64,000 bases of DNA from NCBI GenBank assembly GCA_037176845.1, contig JAYKXP010000012.1, positions 831,988 to 895,987 on the forward strand, in the 5' to 3' direction. Of the stretch, positions 1-10,524 are shown one piece after another. The notes under the pieces are model-generated. The model made no database searches, was not told where the DNA came from, and saw only the letters and a list, made by a program, of their open reading frames with translations. This DNA is from Paramarasmius palmivorus (taxonomy: Eukaryota; Basidiomycota; Agaricomycetes; Agaricales; Marasmiaceae). The translations under genes and the position numbers were made by a program. Within the stretch, counting starts at the first letter, position 1; each line of letters starts with the position of its first letter.

Positions 1-32
1 ACGTTGATGTCGTCGTTAGCCCTATATGATTG

Positions 33-447
33 TATTAGCAGCAATAATCTAAGCGAGTGATGAAGCGCCTAACACTTGATGCCAAATCAAGCGGACCGTG
101 ATCGACGCCTAAGCGAATCAGCAAGGTCTAAGGACAGCGATTGGTGATCGAAAGACTTGTGAAAAGCCTTGAGACTGTGTTTAGCAGTGCTGATACAAGA
201 CAATAGCAAGAGACGATGATATTTAGCAGTAGGTATGTACAGTTTATATATAGACCAATGTTCAACAGCATAATACGAATATGTACTAATGAAGATGCCA
301 CACCGACACGATGGTATGAGAATAAGAAGCATAGAAACTGCAAGGAACTGATGAGACAATAAAGGATGGTCCGATTAAAGAACAAGGACAATAGATATGC
401 TGAAGAGATAGACAAATAATACTATAAAAGGATTAATTATTCTAACA
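33..447 (-). repeat. 3' LTR of the copia element
   Basis: Second 415-bp copy of the LTR, bounded outside by GATTG at 28-32 and inside by the purine tract at 448-456. Short open frames inside both LTRs are identical in both copies and are not genes. Confidence 0.95.
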
Positions 448-456
448 CTCCCCTTC
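448..456 (-). other. Polypurine tract of the copia element
   Basis: On the minus strand the run GAAGGGGAG directly abuts the 3' LTR and overlaps the end of the polyprotein frame. This is where plus-strand DNA synthesis would start. Confidence 0.8.
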
Positions 457-3400
457 AAACCGAGCATAGTCCCATCTGACTTGCGAAGTGTTTGACCTTT
501 GCAGAGGGTAATCCTTTTGTTAATGGGTCAGCCAACATGTCTTCGGTTGGACAATACCCTAGCACAATCTTTCCCTTCTCGACCGTATAGCGAATAAAAT
601 GGAACTGTATGTCGATGTGTTTCGTTCTCGCATGGAAGCGGTCTCCTAGAGATAAGGAAATTGCTCCTTGGTTGTCTGTTTTTAGTAACAGCGGTTCCTC
701 CTTTCCTCCAAAAATTTCGGACATAAAAGACCGAATCCATAAGGCCTCCTTTGCCGCGTGTGTGAGCGCGACGTATTCGGCTTCTGTTGTGGAGAGAGCT
801 ACTAGAGGTTGCCTTTTCGACGACCATGATAGAGCCCCACCGTTTAGCATGAACACGTATCCTGAGATAGCTCTCCGTCCCTCTGTAGTCATTCCATCCG
901 CATCCGAATACCCTACTACCCTTTGCTGGTCTTCCTTCTTTTCGTTTGTTTGCCCGTATGATAGCCAGTAATGCATGGTCCCCTTTAAATATCCGCAAAT
1001 CCTCAGCAGCGCATTCCAATCCTCTCTTGTCGGTTGTTGTAGGTTGGTAGAGGACTGTGAGAGCGCATATGTGATGTCTGGCCTGGTTGCTATGGATATA
1101 TACTGTAGTGCTCCGACTAATTCTCGAAATGGCATTGGGAAGGGAGCATTCATGGTACTGGTCCCAGTTTCGAAGGATGGGTTCAAGTGTTTTCCAGCAC
1201 TCTTTGCATTCAGTTCCTCGTGGGTGGTTGCATCTGTTGACGCGCCAATCTTTGTCTCCGTAGAGAAGGGCTGCTTGGGCTGCTTTGTGGTCGAATGAGG
1301 GGTTTCGTCGTTTGGCTGCTTTGACAAGCCAGGTAATGGGGGAATAGACGAAGGGGCTACGTGAGTTAAGATCTTCGAGTTGTTGTGTAGACATGATTTT
1401 GGTTTGAAAGGGGCAGAGGTGGGTTTGATGTTGCTTAGACCGAAACGTTCCAGTACAGCTTTTATGTATGATGTTTGGCGTAGCCGAATTATTCCATGTT
1501 CCTGCTGGATCTCGATGCCTAGTAACCAATTGATTTGTCCTTCATCGGTGACTTCCATTTTGGATTTAATTTCGCTCTTGGCTTTCGTCATTTTCTTTTC
1601 ATCTTCTGCCACAATGGTCATGTCGTCAACGTGGATGAATATGATGGTGAAGGGATTTTTCCGATAGAACACCGCGTGATCATGTTCGGATCGTGTGTAT
1701 CCTAGTTCTTTCATCCATTGAACGAATTTTTCGTTCCATCGTTTTCCTGCTTGGTGGAGTCCATATAGTGCCACTTTTAGTTCCATTGCTTCCCCTGGTT
1801 TGGCTCCGATATCTAATCCTGGTGGGAGTTTCATGAATACCCTTTCTTCAGGTTTTAGTCTTCCGTAAAGGTATGCGGATTTTACGTCCATTTGATGGAT
1901 GGTCATGTTGTGATGTGCTGCTACTGATAGGATGGTTCTGATGGAAGTGAATTTTGCCACTGATGCGAATGTGTCATCCAGCGAGTAATCTATCCCTGGT
2001 ATTTGGCGAAACCCTTTTACCACAAGTCTGGCTCTGTACCTGTCTACATTGCCTTCCTTGTTACACTTGGATCTGTATACCCATTTATTTGGAAGAACGT
2101 TCGTTCCGGGAGGGGGTGTGGATAAGGAGTACGAATCTCGGTTCTTTAGTCGGGTGATTTCATCTTTCATCGCTTCTAGCCATTTTTCTTTATTTGGTCC
2201 TTCTAGTGCTTGTTGGTGTGTAAATGGATCTGATTTTTCCATCTCGCTGGTGACTTTGGCTATGCTGGCAGTTAGGTGTTTTTCGATGATTCGGATTTCT
2301 TTTCCCCCTTCTGCAGTTCCTTGTTGGATTCGTTTGACTTTGTCTGTGGGTTGTCGTCTTCGTTTTCCCACTATTACTTCGGGATCAAGAAACTCCATTT
2401 CTTCTTGTGTAGCTTCGTTGATAGGAGGACCAGTTTCAGCGACAGATTTTAACAATCCTTCTAATTGTTCTTGCTCCCCTTCGCTGATACTTGTCTTCCT
2501 ATCTGAGAAGTATATGCTCCGTTCCACTGTTACAGATCTGGTCTTTGGCCAGTAGACTCTGAATCCATTGGATTCTTTGTCTGGGCCTAGCCAATGTCCG
2601 TCTACGGTCATTGGGCCAAGTTTGTCTGGTTGATCTTCTCGCTTCACGAAAACGTTGCAACCCCATGATCTGATGTATAATCCATTTGGGTGTTGTTTGT
2701 ATCTTCTCCAATATGGTGTGTCACCTTGTATCGCTTTATGAGGAACTCTGTTCCATAAGAATACACCGTAGTCAACGGCATATCCCCACAGCCATTTTGG
2801 TAATGATGATCCGATCAGCATCACTCTGATGTAATTGAGTAATGTAAGGTGTGCTCGTTCAGCATCTCCATTGTGCTCGGATGTATCGTGAACTGTGAGT
2901 CTTCGAATGGTGCCTTTGCTTTCCAAATAATCCGAAAATTCTTCTGATAAGAATTCTCCTCCTCGATCGGAATGTAAGATCTTAATCTTTATGTCTTCCT
3001 GGGTGAGAAGTCGTTCTTGGTGAATGACATATTTGGAGAAGGCTTCTCCTTTGGATCGCAGGAGTACTTCTGTCAACCAATGTGTGTGGCTATCTAGGAG
3101 GGTTAAGGCATATTCGCCTCCTTTATATGTTTTGATTGAGGCCAGTCCCCATACATCCATGTGAATGATGTCACCAAATTTTTCAGCGACTGGGTGTTCG
3201 TTCGACTTTCCTACAGGATGACATTTCCCTTTTGCAGCTAGGCATATGTCGCATGATTTTGGTCGTTCCATTTGTTTGGGATCTAGTTTTAGTCCTGTGA
3301 TTTTTCCTTCGGTGATCAATCTAGCGACGTATTCGTAATTTGTATGTCCGAAAATGTCATGAGCTTCTTGTAGGGATATGATTCGTATCTTGGTCGCTGA

Positions 3401-5950
3401 CAACGCGTATTCATTGTGACCGTTCCATTGATATAATCCATCTATTTTGGGAATTTGTTGGATTAAGCGTCCTTTTTGATAGATGTTCATCTTTCCATGT
3501 TCTATGATGATGCGGTGACCATCATCATCTAACATTCCAAGACTAACCAGAGTGCATTCCATTTTAGGAACTAGCATTGTATTCGGAAGTTTTAGGTTTC
3601 CGAATCGCATTGTTCCTTCTTGAGATGACTTTAGAATACCTCCATTGGCTGCTGTGATGCATTTATCTTCTGTAGATGAGATGTTGGAAAGGAAGTTGGG
3701 ATTAGGGGTCATATGTTTAGAAGCTCCTGAGTCGAATAGAGTTGTTTCTCCGATATGATCACTCGAGGCATAGGCTGAAGAAATGGAATTGGGGGCACTC
3801 TTAGGTGCTGCTGAGTCTACAATTCTGTGTTCTATGTTTGTTGTATCAAGAATTGTCCCTTTTGTGTCGGCATCGTCTATATCACTACTATTTTCACCTC
3901 CACCCTCATATCCCTCTGCAATGACCTTTTCCGTGGATATTGTACTTTCTTCCCATTGGACTGCTGGTCCGAAAGTAGCTGAGTCGTCCCATGGGGTAGC
4001 GACGTAGCTTGGCCATGCTTCGGAGTTGTTCCATGGGTCGTCAGGCATGTCGTCCCATTCGGAAGGAGGGAGAGGGGCTAATGGTGGGTTGTCAATTTCG
4101 CGAATGAGTGATTGATGCTTTTCGTCCTCGTACCAGTCGGCTACAAGCTGTTTGATGTAGGCATCAGAGTGCTCTTCCATCTGAGCTCGATATGGGACTG
4201 CTGTACCGTCCCTAGCCTCCTCTGTCGTCTGTCCCTTCTTATATGGTGTCCTGGCGATGACCTGTCCACCCATCAAGGTCTTGTTGGCCGACCTATAACA
4301 CGTTTTGCAGCAGTGGAACTCCATGAAATCGTCATCGCCATCGTCGTCCATGCTGTCGTCGAAGAGTACTCTGACGATCCCTACTGGTCTGCGATCTCCC
4401 CCTTTGGGAGTGTGACAAGTGCCACAGTCGCACTCTAGGTTCATGTGAGGAAGGTGGTTGTTGTTGTTGTTGGATGACGTCCAGAGATCTTCTGCAGGTA
4501 GATTCGCAAAAGAGTAAGTGGTCTGTGAAGGGATTGGACTTTGGGTCTCATTGGTGGTCATTTCCTTTTGAAGTTGGTTCGTGCTGCTGTCAGAGCCGGC
4601 CCAACGAGTTTCATCGAGGTTGATGTGTGGAAAGGGGTTGGTTGGTGAAATGGTGGCTGCCCAGGTTCCAGCATCGCTTTGCCAGTCTAGACGTTCGAAT
4701 CTGGCTACTGCGGCGACCTCAGGCTTTTGTCCTTGGCTAGTGGTTATATTTCTTGCAACTGGTTCGTTGGTACAGTTGCGTGCAATGTGCCCTAGTTGTT
4801 GGCACTTATAGCAGGTAATACTGCCATCGCTGTTGCGGTAGCCACCACGACCTCCTCCGCGACCGCGGCCTCTGACGCCTCCTCGCTCGAAAGCTTGGTG
4901 AGCCCTGTTCCTTCTGTTTTGGAGAACCATTCCTTGGGCTTCTGCTTGTACGGTGGATAGGACTTCGTTGAGTTTTGGGACTTCGTTTCCTTGGGAGCTA
5001 AGAGAGAAGATGGCGATGATGGTCGAGAGCTGGTGAGGAAGGGAGGAAAGGATGGTGTTTATAAACTGTTTCTCTGGTACATCTCCTCTCTTATTTGTGA
5101 TCATGCTTCTCAGTTCTAGAAGCTTGTCCAGATGCGCATCCACCTTTGATATGTCGTCACAGGTGAGAGAATGCATGGTTTTGAATAGATATGCTTCTGT
5201 CAATGCATTTCTGGTGTCAAAGTCTCCTTTTAGAGCCTTCCATAACTCCGCAGACGATTTTATGTCCTTGTATCTTAGGACTATGCTGTTGGGTATTTTG
5301 ATGATAATAGCCCAACGCAATGCTTTATCGTCATCGGAGTCAGTAACTGTTTCCAACAAATCTCCGCATCCAACGGCTTGTGCTGCGCTTTCTACTCGGA
5401 ATTTCCATGATGCCCAGTTTTGGTCTGTTCCATCAGGTATGAGTCCTTCAATCTTTGAGAATGTTTTGGCGATAGACATCTCGTATTCGTAATAATCCTC
5501 TTCTTCGTCTTCGCTGGGTTCTTCTTTGGGGTTCTCCTCTTTTGGTTGAGCGAAAGGTGTGACAGGAGAAATTTCTTGTTCTCCGTCGTCGTCTGATGCT
5601 TCTGTTTCTTCAACAGTTATTACGTATCCTTTTGCGTTCTCGATGAGCTCTTTGTTCTCGTCGGAAGTCTTCTCAAACCCTTGTGGTTTTCTTCCAGTTG
5701 CTCTAAATTCTCTGTTTGGGCACGGTTGGGCAATGCACTGTCTCCACTCGGCTTTGTTTCCTTCTTGTTTTACTCTATGGCGATCTCTCCCTGAGTTTGT
5801 GTCGTAAGCGTGCCCGAATGTTTGGCAAGCTAATACTGATGGGGATTGGGTTGGAGATAATGATGTTCCTAATGGAGCAGCTGTAATAGGAGGAGTGATC
5901 GGGGCTTGTCTACTTGGGCCTTCTGCTTTGTCGTCTGATGTTGATGACAT
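455..5950 (-). CDS. Copia gag-pol polyprotein, 1831 aa, intact
   Basis: One uninterrupted frame encodes all retrotransposon proteins. The order is that of Ty1/copia (integrase before reverse transcriptase). It has a gag-like N-terminus, a CCHC zinc knuckle (CYKCQQLGHIARNC, residues about 380-393), an aspartic protease motif DSGA at 740, a GAG pre-integrase His/Cys region near 870-910, an integrase with catalytic D932, D995 and E1031 (D-x35-E), a reverse transcriptase with VDD at 1441-1443, and an RNase H beginning near D1683. Between knuckle and protease lies an unusual second cysteine cluster (CDCGTC near 507, CCKTC near 547) with acidic stretches around it. The start is the first ATG after the primer site, about 28 bases inside the LTR. 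No frameshift or stop was seen, so the protein may still be made. Confidence 0.96.
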   Translation of the reverse strand: MSSTSDDKAEGPSRQAPITPPITAAPLGTSLSPTQSPSVLACQTFGHAYDTNSGRDRHRVKQEGNKAEWRQCIAQPCPNREFRATGRKPQGFEKTSDENKELIENAKGYVITVEETEASDDDGEQEISPVTPFAQPKEENPKEEPSEDEEEDYYEYEMSIAKTFSKIEGLIPDGTDQNWASWKFRVESAAQAVGCGDLLETVTDSDDDKALRWAIIIKIPNSIVLRYKDIKSSAELWKALKGDFDTRNALTEAYLFKTMHSLTCDDISKVDAHLDKLLELRSMITNKRGDVPEKQFINTILSSLPHQLSTIIAIFSLSSQGNEVPKLNEVLSTVQAEAQGMVLQNRRNRAHQAFERGGVRGRGRGGGRGGYRNSDGSITCYKCQQLGHIARNCTNEPVARNITTSQGQKPEVAAVARFERLDWQSDAGTWAATISPTNPFPHINLDETRWAGSDSSTNQLQKEMTTNETQSPIPSQTTYSFANLPAEDLWTSSNNNNNHLPHMNLECDCGTCHTPKGGDRRPVGIVRVLFDDSMDDDGDDDFMEFHCCKTCYRSANKTLMGGQVIARTPYKKGQTTEEARDGTAVPYRAQMEEHSDAYIKQLVADWYEDEKHQSLIREIDNPPLAPLPPSEWDDMPDDPWNNSEAWPSYVATPWDDSATFGPAVQWEESTISTEKVIAEGYEGGGENSSDIDDADTKGTILDTTNIEHRIVDSAAPKSAPNSISSAYASSDHIGETTLFDSGASKHMTPNPNFLSNISSTEDKCITAANGGILKSSQEGTMRFGNLKLPNTMLVPKMECTLVSLGMLDDDGHRIIIEHGKMNIYQKGRLIQQIPKIDGLYQWNGHNEYALSATKIRIISLQEAHDIFGHTNYEYVARLITEGKITGLKLDPKQMERPKSCDICLAAKGKCHPVGKSNEHPVAEKFGDIIHMDVWGLASIKTYKGGEYALTLLDSHTHWLTEVLLRSKGEAFSKYVIHQERLLTQEDIKIKILHSDRGGEFLSEEFSDYLESKGTIRRLTVHDTSEHNGDAERAHLTLLNYIRVMLIGSSLPKWLWGYAVDYGVFLWNRVPHKAIQGDTPYWRRYKQHPNGLYIRSWGCNVFVKREDQPDKLGPMTVDGHWLGPDKESNGFRVYWPKTRSVTVERSIYFSDRKTSISEGEQEQLEGLLKSVAETGPPINEATQEEMEFLDPEVIVGKRRRQPTDKVKRIQQGTAEGGKEIRIIEKHLTASIAKVTSEMEKSDPFTHQQALEGPNKEKWLEAMKDEITRLKNRDSYSLSTPPPGTNVLPNKWVYRSKCNKEGNVDRYRARLVVKGFRQIPGIDYSLDDTFASVAKFTSIRTILSVAAHHNMTIHQMDVKSAYLYGRLKPEERVFMKLPPGLDIGAKPGEAMELKVALYGLHQAGKRWNEKFVQWMKELGYTRSEHDHAVFYRKNPFTIIFIHVDDMTIVAEDEKKMTKAKSEIKSKMEVTDEGQINWLLGIEIQQEHGIIRLRQTSYIKAVLERFGLSNIKPTSAPFKPKSCLHNNSKILTHVAPSSIPPLPGLSKQPNDETPHSTTKQPKQPFSTETKIGASTDATTHEELNAKSAGKHLNPSFETGTSTMNAPFPMPFRELVGALQYISIATRPDITYALSQSSTNLQQPTREDWNALLRICGYLKGTMHYWLSYGQTNEKKEDQQRVVGYSDADGMTTEGRRAISGYVFMLNGGALSWSSKRQPLVALSTTEAEYVALTHAAKEALWIRSFMSEIFGGKEEPLLLKTDNQGAISLSLGDRFHARTKHIDIQFHFIRYTVEKGKIVLGYCPTEDMLADPLTKGLPSAKVKHFASQMGLCSV

Positions 5951-5962
5951 GCAAGTTTACAG

Positions 5963-5978
5963 ACCGGGGCCCATAACC
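5963..5978 (-). other. Primer-binding site, half-tRNA type
   Basis: The base next to the 5' LTR begins the minus-strand run GGTTATGGGCCC. On the plus strand this reads GGGCCCATAACC, the anticodon arm of initiator methionine tRNA with anticodon CAT. Drosophila copia and relatives are known to prime from a cleaved initiator tRNA at this position instead of the tRNA 3' end. The assignment rests on that match and on the exact position beside the LTR. Confidence 0.8.
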
Positions 5979-6393
5979 TATTAGCAGCAATAATCTAAGC
6001 GAGTGATGAAGCGCCTAACACTTGATGCCAAATCAAGCGGACCGTGATCGACGCCTAAGCGAATCAGCAAGGTCTAAGGACAGCGATTGGTGATCGAAAG
6101 ACTTGTGAAAAGCCTTGAGACTGTGTTTAGCAGTGCTGATACAAGACAATAGCAAGAGACGATGATATTTAGCAGTAGGTATGTACAGTTTATATATAGA
6201 CCAATGTTCAACAGCATAATACGAATATGTACTAATGAAGATGCCACACCGACACGATGGTATGAGAATAAGAAGCATAGAAACTGCAAGGAACTGATGA
6301 GACAATAAAGGATGGTCCGATTAAAGAACAAGGACAATAGATATGCTGAAGAGATAGACAAATAATACTATAAAAGGATTAATTATTCTAACA
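5979..6393 (-). repeat. 5' LTR of the copia element
   Basis: This 415-bp repeat matches 33-447 at a fixed offset of 5946 bases; I saw no mismatch in the parts compared. It is the upstream LTR for the minus-strand element, so it should hold the promoter. It contains the A/T-rich stretch TATAGTATTA near its outer end. The outer boundary is fixed by the GATTG target duplication at 6394-6398. Confidence 0.95.
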
Positions 6394-6398
6394 GATTG

Positions 6399-7468
6399 CG
6401 CTAGGATACGCGTCGAAACCTGTAGACCGTATCTATACTCTATTACCAGGCTGGACCCTTACGAGGACATGCTACTGTACATGGTAGACTTCCTAGTAGG
6501 TCATATGGCTACACTATACTCGCGCTATGGGACATATGAGATGGGATAGTGAACGAGGACCAACTACCACAGCATAGAAGGACCCTAGGGGACGAATCAG
6601 AGCTATATACCAAATACGGTAGAAGCTGGAGGTGCGAGTCACCTTCGAGAGCAGAGTTACCAGGATTAGAGATGTCCGAGTAACCGGGTCATCGATATGA
6701 GGACCATATGGGGGCTTAACAGCTTTCCCATATCGATCGGAATATCCCTCGAGCTTCGAGTTGGGATTCCTACTGCTAGTACAGACACTAGTAGGGGACA
6801 TATAGTCCTATAACCAGGGAACAGATAGGATTCTGTACCAGGACTGTCCTAGGACATAGAAAATATAATATAGAACTACACGGGCATGGAGCCTACCTTC
6901 CTCGGATACGAATCCGAAGCGTTTCGGTCTAGATCGGACTCCTAGCAAGTTCCGAGCGGAATAACTATGTCCTAGCACCGATATCCGAAACGCACCATGC
7001 GGAACAGCGCATCCGCGCGCCACTTCCTAGCAACCAAAAAGCAATATGACTCGCAGTCCTGCAAAATAATGTCGAATTCCGACCAATATATATCCAAACC
7101 TTCCTTTTCTGGTAGATACTTACTTCATATGGACAGAATCCTCTCCTCGTTCTCATTTCTTGCATAGTTACTATTACTTTATCGTGTCCACTTTCACTTA
7201 TATGTAAAATATGTATGCTCGCGGGTATATAAGCAGCAGGGTTTCCCCTAGGAAGCTCCAAGCAATTACCCCGCTATATACGTAGCCCTAGTGCACCAAT
7301 AGCAGAGTTCTTGTCTTCTATCGTTGACCATAGAGGCGACATGTGCTTAGAAAATAACTTGGAAAATAAAACCTTGAAAAGCCCTTCTCTATATTGAACT
7401 AGAGTCGTGAAATTAAGAACTTTGAGATACCCATAGGACAGAGCTAGTTCATCTAGACTCTTTGGATA
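6399..7468. other. No recognisable gene (1.07 kb)
   Basis: Only short frames without family features occur here. The sequence keeps many CpG sites and has LTR-like TATA stretches near 6857-6866, but I could not pair it with any other part of the window. It is the right-hand flank of the copia target site and may be an older, unrecognised repeat. Confidence 0.4.
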
Positions 7469-8403
7469 GGATTGATTGTTTCAGGACTAGTGTGGAGCCC
7501 CACCAGTGATCGTTAAAGCTTAGTGTGGAGCCCCACTAGCTTATAGGTGGCCTGATTGTCGTGCTAGTTCGACTAGTGTAATCAGTGCCTTTGGTTGTCG
7601 TGCTAGTTCGACTAGTGTAACCATAGCCTTCATAGGAACAATAGGTCTTTACCCTTGTTGGGTTTGATAGGTTATTTTGCGTCATAGGAACGTATAGGAA
7701 TAGTTATAGATAGGTTTATAGGTTGGCTCGCGTTGTCTTGATCATATTGAGACTATATTACCATATTACATTGTTTCATTCATCGCTCGTACACTTCCCT
7801 TGTGTCCTAGTGATTTGTAGACGTTCAACTAGTGTGCTAGTTGATTTCTTGTGTCGATTGTACGGATCCTTTGACAACGTCGAACCCCGCTCGCACAACT
7901 TGGCATATTATTTCGCTCGTTCGCAAGCGTTTTATAAGCCTCACAACGCTTGTGTACGAGCGAAATATATATGCCAAGTTGTGTGAGTGGGGTTCAACGT
8001 TGTCAAAGGATCTGTACAATTGACACAAGAAACCAACTAGCACACTAGTTGAACGTCTACAAATCACTAGGACACAAGGGAAGTGTACAAGTAATGAATG
8101 AAACAATGTAATATGATAATATAGCCTCGATATGATCAAGACAACGCAAGCCAACCTATAAACCTATCTATAACTATTCCTATACGTTCCTATGACGCAA
8201 AATAACCTATCAAACCCAACAAGGGTAAAGACCTATTGTTCCTATGAAAGGCACTGGTTACACTAGTCGAACTAGCACGACAACACAGGCCAACTATAAG
8301 CTAGTGGGGCTCCACACTAAGCTTTAACGATCACTGGTGGGGCTCCACACCAAGTGAAAAGGGATCTAGTGGGGCTCCACACTAGTCCAGAAACAATCAA
8401 TCC
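7469..8403. repeat. 935-bp near-perfect palindrome (foldback element)
   Basis: The left arm (about 7469-7929) is the reverse complement of the right arm (about 7947-8403), with a 17-base loop near 7930-7946. The outer ends carry several copies of CTAGTGGGGCTCCACAC, two in the left arm and three in the right. A short block containing GTGCTAGTTCGACTAGTG is present twice in the left arm (near 7560 and 7600) and once in the right. It has no coding capacity; frames read across it are arm images of each other. I could not find a clear target duplication. It resembles a foldback or hairpin-type MITE. Confidence 0.85.
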
Positions 8404-8439
8404 AGCTGATGTTGTAACTTATTTGTAAAAGTGACTGAC

Positions 8440-9141
8440 AGTTATCAGAACGACTTTTGCAATAATCTGTAACAAGGGCTTTTGCAAAAGTCGGAGACAA
8501 GTAATCAAGGCAGATAAGAGGTACTGTCCGCTTTGGGTGCTTCCAAATAGGGAAGGATCATTCCCACACCGCTTTTGGCATCCCAAAATGGAAGGTGCTC
8601 TTTCCATGATGTAACAGTGCGCTTTTTGGGCGCTTTTTTTGCGGAAAAATTATTCCCACACCTCCTGACATCATCTGGGTACCTCCCTACTCCGCTTTTG
8701 GGTTCCCAAAATGGAAGGTGGCCTTACCTCATTATTTTCCACCTGGAATCAATGCATTGGGGGGCTATTGGGGCATGCTGGGGGGCTATAAAAATCGCAT
8801 TTTTGAGGGAATATGTTCTAATATGTTCTAAAAGCATGCCCCTGCAATTGGGGGGCAGGGGAATGCAAAAAAAGCGGGCCAAATATGGTAATTCAGGAAA
8901 ATGGCCTATTGAATCTTGGGCTACAGGCCAGATATTGACATGGGGTAAGTTGGAGGACCTAGATACATTAAATACAAGCCTGGGGGCACCCAATAGTACA
9001 TAGATTAGTGGGATAATGGTGCTTAAATATCAAAAATACTGAAAATCTCCGAAATTGGGGGAATAAAATTACAGGATAGGATGTAGTGCAGCTGGAGCTT
9101 AGATATTGTGAATCAGAGATGATATATATGTCCCCTTGCTT
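8440..9141 (+). repeat. Left long inverted-repeat arm
   Basis: 702-bp arm, reverse complement of 9741-10494 apart from a missing 52-bp block. Open frames in it (for example 8575-9003) occur in mirror image in the other arm and are not treated as genes. Confidence 0.85.
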
Positions 9142-9740
9142 CGTTTACAATCCTGGAGAGCTGCCTATTTTTCCAGATTTACTACAGCTAAATTCGCTTT
9201 TTTTGGACATTGGTAATACTATACCACAGGGAATGATTGTGATGGGCTAATTCTTGTTCATAACCCACTCTATGGTGTATAGATGATGAATATATACTTG
9301 CCCAAGCACTCCTGTATGTGCAACACCTTATTCAATCCAATGTATTGTACAGTTATGTAACACAGGCAGTAATATATGAATAGCACCTCAGGGAAGCATC
9401 CCAGCACCAAGGGGAGTTTAGAGTTGAGTTCCATCCTAAATTTGATTTTGAGGTTCCCCAAGCCCCCAGATCACTCCTTGCAATACTACATCCATAGTAC
9501 ATGTTTTCTGTAATTGTGCAGGAATTGATGCATCTGGCATATGAGTTCCTGTCATGGGATTTATGGAGGCAATTGATATTCCTGTTCTATGCATAGTGAA
9601 CAGTCTCTCATTCATTTTTGGTGATTTTAGGAGCAATCCCCATGCTCCAGTACAAAAAAACCCCTAAAAATGCGATTTTTTATGTATTTTTTATGTAGCA
9701 ACATACAGATGTATTCAAAAAATGTGCTTTCATGGTAGGA

Positions 9741-10494
9741 AAGCAAGGGGACATATATATCATCTCTGATTCACAATATCTAAGCTCCAGCTGCACTACA
9801 TCCTATCCTGTAATTTTATTCCCCCAATTTCGGAGATTTTCAGTATTTTTGATATTTAAGCACCATTATCCCACTAATCTATGTACTATTGGGTGCCCCC
9901 AGGCTTGTATTTAATGTATCTAGGTCCTCCAACTTACCCCATGTCAATATCTGGCCTGTAGCCCAAGATTCAATAGGCCATTTTCCTGAATTACCATATT
10001 TGGCCCGCTTTTTTTGCATTCCCCTGCCCCCCAATTGCAGGGGCATGCTTTTAGAACATATTAGAACATATTCCCTCAAAAATGCGATTTTTATAGCCCC
10101 CCAGCATGCCCCAATAGCCCCCCAATGCATTGATTCCAGGTGGAAAATAATGAGGTAAGGCCACCTTCCATTTTGGGAACCCAAAAGCGGAGTAGGGAGG
10201 TACCCAGATGATGTCAGGAGGTGTGGGAATAATTTTTCCGCAAAAAAAGCGCCCAAAAAGCGCACTGTTACATCATGGAAAGAGCACCTTCCATTTTGGG
10301 ATGCCAAAAGCGGTGTGGGAACATCTCCAGATCTCAAAAAAGCGGCCTGTTCCCTTTCCAGAAGGTGTGGGAATGATCCTTCCCTATTTGGAAGCACCCA
10401 AAGCGGACAGTACCTCTTATCTGCCTTGATTACTTGTCTCCGACTTTTGCAAAAGCCCTTGTCACAGATTATTGCAAAAGTCGTTCTGATAACT
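9741..10494 (-). repeat. Right long inverted-repeat arm
   Basis: 754-bp arm. It contains two direct copies of GGTGTGGGAA, starting at 10312 and 10364; the left arm has only one, so a 52-bp deletion between these copies explains the length difference. Confidence 0.85.
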
Positions 10495-10524
10495 ATTGCA
10501 TGTTTTTGTAAAAGTATCGGTACA

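Larger units (their letters stand above)
33..6393 (-). mobile_element. Complete Ty1/copia LTR retrotransposon
   Basis: A full-length element lies between two 415-bp direct repeats and is flanked by the identical 5-bp target duplication GATTG at 28-32 and 6394-6398. Read on the minus strand, the LTR begins TGTTAGAATA and ends in GCTGCTAATA, so its 3' end is TA rather than the usual CA. The order is 5' LTR, primer site, one gag-pol frame, purine tract, 3' LTR. Matching LTRs, a clean target duplication and an undamaged reading frame suggest a recent insertion that could still be active; this is inferred, not shown. Confidence 0.97.
8440..10494. mobile_element. Non-autonomous element with 0.7-kb inverted repeats
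   Basis: Two long arms, 8440-9141 (702 bp) and 9741-10494 (754 bp), are reverse complements and differ by one clear indel of 52 bp; they enclose a 599-bp unique spacer (9142-9740). The outer ends are rich in the palindromic motif CTTTTGCAAAAG and the related GTAAAAGT. The spacer has no recognisable gene, so the element needs an outside transposase. Such long terminal repeats recall Mutator-like or foldback elements, but no family is proven. On its right it abuts a hAT transposase exon (near 10520). Confidence 0.8.

Noticed and set aside
87..415. Two 90-95 codon frames in the LTR, repeated at 6033-6361
   Set aside because: They are identical in both LTR copies because they lie in the repeat; they have no protein features.
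7723..8154. Overlapping frames on both strands in the palindrome
   Set aside because: They are mirror images produced by the inverted repeat.
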